A DNA stretch of 13,743 nucleotides from Bacteroidales bacterium (GTDB lineage: Bacteria; Bacteroidota; Bacteroidia; Bacteroidales; Muribaculaceae). Below the pieces are notes generated by a model. That model had not been told where the DNA came from. It searched no databases and saw only the letters and a list, made by a program, of their open reading frames with translations. This document shows positions 1-4,839 of this stretch, piece by piece. Where the stretch lies: contig SFOH01000050.1 in assembly GCA_004552485.1 (NCBI GenBank), forward strand, positions 1 to 13,743. The letters run 5' to 3'. Within the stretch, counting starts at the first letter, position 1, and each line of letters begins with the position of its first letter. Both the position numbers and the translations under genes were made by a program.

Positions 1-252
1 GTCGCAAACGAACCAATAATTGGTAAAGAATCAATCTACAAAATGTTTGTGAATGAATTTGCCACTGCTAAAATGGTTTGTATGGTGGAAAATATTTTTG
101 AAGATGGCGAATGGGCTATCATGGAATGGAAAGACTCTCTTGGACTTCGTGGATGCGGATTTTTTCATGTAAAAGATAACAAAATCGTCTTTCAAAGAGG
201 GTATTGGGATAAACTTTCATTCTTGAAGCAACACAATCTTCCAATTGAATAA
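1..252 (+). CDS. SnoaL/NTF2-like family protein, C-terminal part (runs off the left edge)
   Basis: The reading frame is open from base 1 to a TAA at 250-252 and gives 83 residues. The first methionine (base 43) is not the start, because the family-like residues EPIIGKESIYKMF lie before it. The pattern GKESI, then a run of hydrophobic beta strands (MVENIFEDGEWAIMEWKD, GCGFFHVKDNKIVFQRGYWD), resembles the C-terminal half of small SnoaL-like/nuclear transport factor 2 fold proteins. These are usually about 110-140 residues long, so roughly a third to a half is missing outside the window. The family covers isomerases, hydrolases and binding proteins, so substrate and role cannot be told. The gene lies in the AT-rich block that also carries the resistance genes and is convergent with the acetyltransferase pseudogene. 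It may be cargo of the mobile element. Confidence 0.6.
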   Translation, partial: VANEPIIGKESIYKMFVNEFATAKMVCMVENIFEDGEWAIMEWKDSLGLRGCGFFHVKDNKIVFQRGYWDKLSFLKQHNLPIE

Positions 253-266
253 GTACTATCAGAATA

Positions 267-295
267 CGGACTGGGAAATTGAAATACCCAGTCCG
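267..295. terminator. Hairpin terminator between convergent genes
   Basis: A perfect 9-bp inverted repeat (CGGACTGGG at 267-275, CCCAGTCCG at 287-295) with an 11-nt loop lies 15 bases after the stop of the SnoaL-like gene. On the plus strand it is followed by the AT-rich stretch AGTTATATAATGAATTTTAC. It sits between two convergent genes, so it could stop transcription from both sides. There is no long T run directly after the stem, so efficiency is uncertain. Confidence 0.65.
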
Positions 296-323
296 AGTTA
301 TATAATGAATTTTACTTGTTAAA

Positions 324-688
324 CTATTTAAAGTCAGTTGGATAACAAACCATACCTTTCACATTCTCAGTAGCTCCAGGTATTAATTCAGCCACCATGC
401 AATATTCATGAGAGACTTCGAAAGGAAATTCAATTCCTAAATCGATAGCCTTGCGATAGCCAAATCGAGGATAATACTCTTTATGCCCCAATACGACTGC
501 TGTGCCGTAACCCAAAAGTGCTGCCCTCTGATGGGCTTACTGAATCAACATCCCCCCCCAATTCCCTTACGCTGGAATTCCGGCAAGACTGCCAATGGAG
601 CTACACTCAGGGATGTGACAGACTGGGTGTCACTGTCTATCTTTACTTCTGTAAGTAAGATATACCAGACAATTTGTTTTTCTGTCAT
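324..688 (-). pseudogene. GNAT N-acetyltransferase pseudogene (5' truncated, frameshifted, nonsense mutation)
   Basis: Reading the minus strand gives two pieces of one GNAT-fold acetyltransferase. The upstream piece, from an ATG at 688-686, includes DTQSVTSLSVAP, then AVLPEFQRKGIGG, the acetyl-CoA binding motif A (Q/RxxGxG). The downstream piece includes LGYGTAVVLGH, EYYPRFGYRKA and VKGMVCYPTDF, typical of the C-terminal half of this family. The pieces are out of frame with each other at a run of eight G (plus-strand C at 552-559), where six or nine would restore the frame. After correction an in-frame TAA (539-537) still interrupts the protein, probably from a Glu or Lys codon. The N-terminal ~45-50 residues are absent, because a stop (712-710) precedes the open frame and the lnu gene ends at 699. 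Frameshift, nonsense mutation and truncation together make this a dead remnant. Confidence 0.85.
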
Positions 689-698
689 TTTCTTGTTC

Positions 699-1211
699 TT
701 ATCTAATTGTTAGGCTCATTGTTGTTATACATTGTTTAATTATAGATAAATCGTGAATATCCTTCTCTCTTAAATCGTAGCCCGAATGGAATACTTGTTG
801 CCCTTTTGCAGAAATGCAAGGGATGCTTCTGCCTTCAAAGACTGCTGTTCCAAAATAGTCCGGTTGAAATTCATACCAGCCTCCATCCAAGTCGGCTTGT
901 TTGGAAGTGCCGTCCGCATTCAAGACAAAAGGATGGATATCAATATAGCCTAATTCTTTGCTATACAGTTCCACACGGGTGGGCAACCAATTTGTTTCAA
1001 TTTGATATCCTCTCTCCTGCAAAAGATCAAGGAGTTGGTCTGTATAATTGGCATCAAAATCAATGTCAATATCTCTATGCAAGCGGGTTTGCTGTCCGTA
1101 CAAGACATCCACTCCCCAGCCTCCATCCAACCAAAACTGCATGTCCAGGCTTTCCAACAAGTCCAAAACTTGAAATAACTCTGTAATCGTAGTGTGTTCT
1201 TTCTTTGTCAT
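699..1211 (-). CDS. lnu(AN2): Lincosamide nucleotidyltransferase, Lnu(A) family (probably Lnu(AN2))
   Basis: This 170-residue protein would inactivate lincomycin and clindamycin in the cytoplasm by transferring AMP from ATP to a hydroxyl of the drug. It aligns from end to end with my memory of Lnu(A): WLDGGWGVDVL at 27-37, HRDIDIDFD at 45-53 with the metal-binding Asp pair, the third acidic residue in YIDIHP (about 89-94), and IPCISAKGQQ followed by FHSGYDLREKD near the C-terminus. Length fits the family (about 160-170). It starts 24 bp after the efflux gene on the same strand, so the two are likely co-transcribed. The combination of this gene with a mef-type gene is the reported cargo of the Bacteroides mobilizable transposon NBU2. 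The allele name is from memory and not checked. Base composition is much more AT-rich than that of the core genes to the right. The C-terminal tail (MSLTIR) abuts the acetyltransferase remnant and may reflect the junction. Confidence 0.88.
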   Translation of the reverse strand: MTKKEHTTITELFQVLDLLESLDMQFWLDGGWGVDVLYGQQTRLHRDIDIDFDANYTDQLLDLLQERGYQIETNWLPTRVELYSKELGYIDIHPFVLNADGTSKQADLDGGWYEFQPDYFGTAVFEGRSIPCISAKGQQVFHSGYDLREKDIHDLSIIKQCITTMSLTIR

Positions 1212-1235
1212 ATAATAATTCTTTAATAAATAATA

Positions 1236-2441
1236 CTATGCGTAATTATCCAACTGCTTGATTGAAGAAATAAAATTTGCACCCACTCCAATCAGAAAGA
1301 TAACCCATCCGCTGATCATAAAGACGGATGTGATACCCCATGCTTCCACCCAATATCCTGAAGCTACGATACCCAGCATTGATGGAAAGGTACTCAAACT
1401 AAAGATGAGAGAAAAAGTCCGTCCAAGCATGTCCGAAGCCAAGTTCTGCTGAATAATAGCGATGAAAAGCGCATGGTAAATGGAATAGGCTATGCCTCCT
1501 GTAAATGTTAGGCAAACAAAACCTATAAATGCGCTTGATGGTAAATAACTGGCGCTAATCAGATACAATCCCAATATCACATAAGCCGTATGCATCACTA
1601 ATGTTTGCTTGCTTTTCAAAGCCTTACAGGCAAGTACTAAACCGCCCAACAATGCCCCTGAGCCCCAACCCATTTCCACAACTCCCATTTGCAAAATGTT
1701 TCCGTTGAAATGCAGAAGCGTCATAAAAGGAAATAACGTAAAAACAGGCATAAGGACAAAAGTCACCAGCGTAAAGCATACGAATAAAGGCAAAATGCCC
1801 ATTGTACGCCGCAAGGTATGCCAACATTCCGTCAGTTCTTTTTTGAAATCTGGAAGAACTTTCGTTTTTTGAAGAGAAGGAATCTGGACACAAAGTAAGG
1901 TCAGACAAGCAGCAACAGCTCCGATCACATCTATGAGCAGAATATACTGTATGGGAAGCCAAACAACGAGGCTTGCCCCTACAACGGGAGCTATCACCTC
2001 ACTGAAGGATTGAATGGAATGGTACAAACCTGATACCCTGACAAGATGGTGCTTGGGAACCAGTAGAGGGATGCTTGCCTGTAAAGCAGGTGCATGAAAC
2101 GTACTGCCTATTGAACGACAAGCAGTCAATAGATAAAAAAAAGAAAGGTCTTTATAACCCTTGGTTATCACAATAAAAAGACATAGGGTACAGAACGCGA
2201 TGAACAAGTCCGAATAAAACATCGTTTTCTTTCGATTCCATCTGTCAACATAGACCCCGGCAAACAAGCCTAATACAAATTGTGGTAAAAATCCAGCTAA
2301 AATAGCCAGAGATAAAGCTGTCGGGGATTTAAATTCGTTGCTAATCCAAAAAATAATGGAGAAGCCAACAATCGTACTTGTTAAAATAGATATGAGTTGG
2401 CCTATTCCTATCACGGCCAAAGTTGATTTCCAATGATTCAT
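1236..2441 (-). CDS. mef(En2): Mef-type macrolide efflux MFS transporter (probably Mef(En2))
   Basis: This is a 401-residue major facilitator superfamily protein with about 12 hydrophobic segments, expected to export 14- and 15-membered macrolides using the proton gradient. It follows the Mef(A)/Mef(E) pattern: the loop 2-3 signature GVYVDRWNRKK (62-72), CRSIGSTFHAPALQ (about 108-121), PLLVP, LTLFPFMTLLHFNG-like residues in the middle and LGRTFSLI late in the protein. Mef proteins are about 405 residues, so it is complete. The ATG at 2441-2439 is the only start that leaves the first membrane segment intact. It is the first gene of a two-gene operon with the lincosamide resistance gene. The allele name rests on the context (adjacent lnu gene, Bacteroidales host) and on memory. 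A multidrug transporter of the same subfamily is the alternative. Confidence 0.85.
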   Translation of the reverse strand: MNHWKSTLAVIGIGQLISILTSTIVGFSIIFWISNEFKSPTALSLAILAGFLPQFVLGLFAGVYVDRWNRKKTMFYSDLFIAFCTLCLFIVITKGYKDLSFFYLLTACRSIGSTFHAPALQASIPLLVPKHHLVRVSGLYHSIQSFSEVIAPVVGASLVVWLPIQYILLIDVIGAVAACLTLLCVQIPSLQKTKVLPDFKKELTECWHTLRRTMGILPLFVCFTLVTFVLMPVFTLFPFMTLLHFNGNILQMGVVEMGWGSGALLGGLVLACKALKSKQTLVMHTAYVILGLYLISASYLPSSAFIGFVCLTFTGGIAYSIYHALFIAIIQQNLASDMLGRTFSLIFSLSTFPSMLGIVASGYWVEAWGITSVFMISGWVIFLIGVGANFISSIKQLDNYA

Positions 2442-2462
2442 TGTGCTAATATTTCATGCGTT

Positions 2463-2494
2463 TATAGATAAGTACTTTCGTACATTAAGCAAAA
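2463..2494 (-). promoter_or_regulatory. Possible promoter of the mef-lnu operon
   Basis: On the minus strand a TTTTG (2494-2490) is followed after 19 nt by TATCTATA (2470-2463), a partial match to the Bacteroidetes -7 box TAnnTTTG. It ends about 21 bases upstream of the mef start codon. The spacer contains GTACGAAAGTAC, two GTAC words separated by four bases. The -7 match is imperfect, and no exact TAnnTTTG occurs in the upstream region, so this is tentative. Confidence 0.3.
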
Positions 2495-2563
2495 CGAAAT
2501 TCTATCCACACAAAAAACTTGTATTATAATCCACTCCTGACGTTGGAATACAATAACAAATAC

Positions 2564-2589
2564 TTTCAGGACGATGTAAAGTCCTGAAA
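2564..2589. terminator. Perfect 9-bp hairpin upstream of mef (terminator or attenuator)
   Basis: TTTCAGGAC (2564-2572) and GTCCTGAAA (2581-2589) form a perfect 9-bp stem with an 8-nt loop. On the minus strand the stem is followed by GTATTTGTTATTG, moderately T-rich. It lies about 120 bases upstream of the mef start and downstream of the tRNA-Ser on the same strand. It could insulate the resistance operon from tRNA read-through, or act in a 5' leader if transcription starts further upstream. Confidence 0.45.
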
Positions 2590-2686
2590 AATCAAAGTGA
2601 ATGGATAGATAAATATTAGTCTTTTCTCATCGGATTCTTTTAATATCGCTACTCTTTTATTATGTAGTGGTTGTATTATCTTAAAT

Positions 2687-2740
2687 AAAACAAAAACACC
2701 CGACTTTACATTCTTGGGTGCAAAACTGGGTGTTTGTTTT
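2687..2740 (-). terminator. Rho-independent terminator downstream of tRNA-Ser
   Basis: On the minus strand AAAACAAACACCC (2740-2728) can pair with GGGTGTTTTTGTTTT (2701-2687). The pairing is 8 bp next to the loop, then a 2-nt bulge and 5 more bp. The 3' arm itself runs into a T-rich tail continuing as ATTTAAG. The loop of 26 nt is long. It begins about 29 bases after the 3' end of the tRNA on the same strand and would end the tRNA transcript. Between it and the tRNA is a small hairpin, GCTGA-TTT-TCAGC (2748-2760). Confidence 0.5.
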
Positions 2741-2767
2741 GCAATCTGCTGATTTTCAGCGTTTGTT

Positions 2768-2780
2768 GCGGAGAGAGAGG
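2768..2780 (-). other. Candidate attachment site of an NBU2-type element at the tRNA 3' end
   Basis: The minus strand reads CCTCTCTCTCCGC over the last T-stem bases, the 3' half of the acceptor stem and the first base beyond the tRNA. The NBU2 integration core, as I remember it, is CCTGTCTCTCCGC, one base different. AT-rich DNA with NBU2-type cargo begins on the 3' side of this tRNA. No second copy of the 13-mer was found between 1 and 2760, so the other end of the element, if it is one, is outside the window. Confidence 0.4.
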
Positions 2781-2853
2781 GATTCGAACCCCCGGAGGTG
2801 TGACCCTCAACGGTTTTCAAGACCGCCGCAATCGACCACTCTGCCATCTCTCC
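2769..2853 (-). tRNA. tRNA-Ser (anticodon TGA)
   Basis: The minus strand folds as a class II tRNA of 85 nt. The acceptor stem is GGAGAGA/TCTCTCC with discriminator G. The anticodon arm is GCGGT-CTTGAAA-ACCGT with anticodon TGA. A long variable arm follows (TGAGGGTCACACCTCC region), then a T-arm GGGGG-TTCGAAT-CCCTC. CCA is not encoded (the genome reads CAAC after the discriminator), as is usual in Bacteroidales. It reads serine UCN codons. The 3' end is where the AT-rich accessory block begins, and serine tRNA genes are the reported target of NBU2. Confidence 0.95.
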
Positions 2854-2903
2854 GTATATCTTAAAGTGCAGTTTTGTGAGAAAACTTGGCCGTTTTGCGG
2901 ATG

Positions 2904-2935
2904 CAAAGATACGGAGTTTTTCCGAGATACGCAAA
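2904..2935 (-). promoter_or_regulatory. Promoter of tRNA-Ser
   Basis: On the minus strand TTTG (2935-2932), a 20-nt spacer and TATCTTTG (2911-2904) match the Bacteroidetes sigma-70-type consensus TTTG-N19-21-TAnnTTTG. Transcription would start about 45 bases upstream of the tRNA 5' end, leaving a short leader to be removed by RNase P. Confidence 0.7.
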
Positions 2936-3056
2936 CTTTTGGGCGGGAAATTTCGCGGGGCGGGCGAAAAAGGCGCAGAAAAAGGCGCGGAAAACTGGAA
3001 AAGGCGGTGAAAGCAGGGGGCGGGGCGCGGGAGCCGGAGACCACGGGGACCGGAGA

Positions 3057-3077
3057 CCCGGAGCCGCAGGCTCCGGG
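3057..3077. repeat. 9-bp inverted repeat with 3-nt loop
   Basis: CCCGGAGCC (3057-3065), GCA, GGCTCCGGG (3069-3077) form a very stable small hairpin on either strand inside the G-rich tract. No T-run follows on either side. Confidence 0.6.
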
Positions 3078-3220
3078 CACGGTCAGGGAGGGAGGCACGC
3101 CGGGGCTGCCGCGGTGGGCGGGCGCGAGGCGGGGGTGGGAACCGGGGGCCCCGGGGTTGCAGCGTCGGGGCACGGTCAGAGGGGGAGGGCACCCCGGGCC
3201 GGCCGCGCGGTGGGGAGGGC
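3075..3220 (+). repeat. Imperfect ~45-50-bp duplication, 93 bp apart
   Basis: GGGCACGGTCAG occurs at 3075-3086 and again at 3168-3179. In both copies it is followed by a related series: G/A run, GGCAC, C-rich word, CCGGG, GCGGTGGG. The second copy ends near 3220. The later parts differ by small insertions and substitutions. This looks like an old local duplication inside the G-rich tract. Confidence 0.6.
3131..3156 (+). other. G-quadruplex motif
   Basis: GGGGG-T-GGG-AACC-GGGGG-CCCC-GGGG is four runs of three or more G with loops of 1, 4 and 4 nt, a canonical quadruplex pattern. It lies on the template strand for transcription coming from the DUF4301 gene. The CCCC loop can also pair with a G run, so a duplex hairpin competes. 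Confidence 0.55.
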
Positions 3221-3231
3221 GGCCGGCCCGG
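3194..3231. repeat. 12-bp perfect GC-only inverted repeat
   Basis: CCGGGCCGGCCG (3194-3205) and CGGCCGGCCCGG (3220-3231) pair perfectly around a 14-nt loop. It begins about 54 bases downstream of the DUF4301 stop codon on that transcript. There is no U tract after it, so it is not a classical intrinsic terminator. It may protect the mRNA 3' end or pause polymerase. Confidence 0.6.
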
Positions 3232-3285
3232 AGGAGGGGTGAGGTTGCAGAAAGGCCAGTGGAATGCCGGCCGGAGGGGCAGGGG

Positions 3286-4812
3286 TTAGGCTTTGTGCAT
3301 GGGGCGGAGGAGGTCGTTGACGGTCTTCACGGGGTTGAAGGTGCTGACGGGCACTTCAACGAAGATGGTGTTCCAGTCGGACATGGCGCCGTTCCACAGG
3401 CCGGGGAGCTCGAGGGCGCGGAGGTCGCGGCCGCCGAGGCTCTTTGAGGAGATGAAGCCGGTGGCGGGGTCTACGTATTTGGTGAGGTCGTAGGGGGTGC
3501 CGGCGATGTCGCGGATGTAGCAGACGAGGTCAACGGGGTTGAAGTGGGTGGCGTTCTGCATCATGGCGACGTTGGCGGCGTTGGCCATGTCGATCTGCGA
3601 GGACTCGAGGATCTGGGGCGAGGCGGTACCGTCGGGGTTATAGGCGAGGTAGGGGCCGCCGCCGGGTTCGCCTTCGTTGCGCACCATGCCGCAGACGCGC
3701 AGGGGGCGGTCGAACTTGGCTTCGAGCCATTTGGCTTTGGCTTCATCGCTGAGCGAGGCGTAGGAGGGATGTTTGATGCAGAGGGTGTTGGTGGCGAAGC
3801 GGTACATCTCGTCGAGGTCTTTGGCGGTGGGCTTGCCCTGGCGGAGGATGTGCAGGTAGCGCTCTATGCTGTCGTGGGCGAGGATGAGGATGCCGGCGAT
3901 GATTTTCTTGTATTTGATGGTGTCGGCACGGTGGGTGTCGGGCACGACGTTGTCGATGTTTTTGATGAAGACGACGGCGGCGTCAATGTCGGAGAGGTTG
4001 GCGATGAGCGCGCCATGGCCGCCGGGGCGGAAGACGATGTTGCCGTTGTCGTCGCGGAAGGGTTCGCCTTCGGGGGTGGCGGCTACGGTGTCGGTGGAGG
4101 GGCGCTGCTGCGATGTTGAGACGTTGAACTTGAGGCCGGTGCGTTTTTCGATGGCGGGGAGCACTTCGGAGAGTTTCTGACGGAAGAGGGGGTCGTGCTC
4201 GGTGGAGACGGTGAAGTGGGTGTTGACGACGCCGTTAGCGGCGGCTGTCTGTGCGCCTTCCATGAGCTGTTCTTCGAGGGGGGTGCGTGTCGAGCCGTCG
4301 GGGTAGCGGTGGAAGGTGAGGAGGCCTTTGGGGAGGCCGCCGTAGTTCATGCCGTCTTTGCCGATGATGGCGTTGATGATTTCTTTCTGGCGGCCCTGCG
4401 AGAGGAGGGCGTCGGAGTCGTGGCCTGTTGCGGCGCGGAGTGTGGCGTCGAGTTCGGCCTTGAAGGGGAGTTCGGCGAGATGTGCGAGGAGGATGTCGAC
4501 GGGCGAGCCGGGTTCGGCTTTTTCTTCGGGGCCGTTGACGAAGGCGAAGAGGGCTTTGAACATGCGCGATGCGGCGCCGGAGGCGGGCACGAACTTGCAT
4601 ACGCTGCCGCCGTCTGCGAGGTATTTGTCCCAGCGGGCTACGGCCTCGGCGGTGAGGGAGTCGTTGACGGCGGTGATGCCGTGGCCGACGGTTGCGGAGC
4701 CTTCGAGGCGGAGGTAGGGGAAGCCGGTGCGGAAGCGCTCGAGCTGGTCGTTGAGCTGTTCGAGGGTGATACCGCGGTTTTTGAGGGTTGTCAGGTCATT
4801 TTCTGTTAGCAT
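3286..4812 (-). CDS. DUF4301 family protein, possible nucleotidyltransferase-like fold
   Basis: This 508-residue protein without signal peptide or membrane segments should be cytoplasmic. I recognise it as the Bacteroidetes family DUF4301, of unknown function, by the N-terminal pattern around GITLEQLNDQLERFRTGFPYLRL and KFVPASGAASRMFK (73-86). Three motifs resemble UDP-sugar pyrophosphorylases: the loop PASGAASRM (76-84), like the nucleotide-binding GGxGTRM loop; PGGHG (263-267), like the PxGHG/PPGNG base-binding loop; and NIDN (285-288), like the metal-binding NxDN. A Gly-rich VRNEGEPGGGPY (377-388) follows. A sugar-nucleotide or related nucleotidyltransferase activity is therefore my inference, not an established function. 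The ATG at 4812 starts 27 bp after the stop of the TPR gene, so both are likely one operon. Confidence 0.85.
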   Translation of the reverse strand: MLTENDLTTLKNRGITLEQLNDQLERFRTGFPYLRLEGSATVGHGITAVNDSLTAEAVARWDKYLADGGSVCKFVPASGAASRMFKALFAFVNGPEEKAEPGSPVDILLAHLAELPFKAELDATLRAATGHDSDALLSQGRQKEIINAIIGKDGMNYGGLPKGLLTFHRYPDGSTRTPLEEQLMEGAQTAAANGVVNTHFTVSTEHDPLFRQKLSEVLPAIEKRTGLKFNVSTSQQRPSTDTVAATPEGEPFRDDNGNIVFRPGGHGALIANLSDIDAAVVFIKNIDNVVPDTHRADTIKYKKIIAGILILAHDSIERYLHILRQGKPTAKDLDEMYRFATNTLCIKHPSYASLSDEAKAKWLEAKFDRPLRVCGMVRNEGEPGGGPYLAYNPDGTASPQILESSQIDMANAANVAMMQNATHFNPVDLVCYIRDIAGTPYDLTKYVDPATGFISSKSLGGRDLRALELPGLWNGAMSDWNTIFVEVPVSTFNPVKTVNDLLRPMHKA

Positions 4813-4839
4813 GGTATTGGGGGTGTTATGTTGTTATTG

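Larger units (their letters stand above)
2940..3285. other. Gene-less, extremely G-rich intergenic tract
   Basis: About 345 bp between the tRNA promoter and the end of the DUF4301 gene contain no convincing gene. The plus strand is dominated by G runs with few A or T, and the minus strand is correspondingly C-rich. Open frames cross it in several phases but encode only biased Arg/Gly/Ala/Pro sequence. It contains an imperfect duplication, a canonical G-quadruplex motif, several strong inverted repeats and short direct repeats (CCGGAGACC at 3034-3042 and 3050-3058). RNA read from the DUF4301 gene into this tract would be C-rich and could serve as a Rho loading site. Confidence 0.7.

Noticed and set aside
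552..559. Phase-variable switch in the acetyltransferase
   Set aside because: A further in-frame stop and the missing N-terminus mean that a change in run length could not restore a working protein.
483..713. Plus-strand frame opposite the GNAT remnant
   Set aside because: It is antisense to clear acetyltransferase motifs and has no recognisable features.
1..2767. Second copy of the 13-bp attachment core within the AT-rich block
   Set aside because: I found no match to GCGGAGAGAGAGG left of the tRNA, so the element's two ends cannot be defined from this window.
2940..3285. CRISPR array or tandem-repeat gene in the G-rich tract
   Set aside because: The repeats are few, imperfect and without regular spacers, and no cas gene is near.
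2566..3447. Long open frames crossing the tRNA-Ser on both strands
   Set aside because: They translate the tRNA itself (for example MAEWSIAAVLKTVEG or GERGIRTPGG, well-known false proteins) and the G-rich tract into low-complexity Arg/Pro/Gly sequence.
3544..4809. Large plus-strand frames opposite the DUF4301 gene
   Set aside because: Their composition (Val/Gly/Glu/Asp repeats) is the usual shadow of a GC-rich gene on the other strand, and no domain is recognisable.
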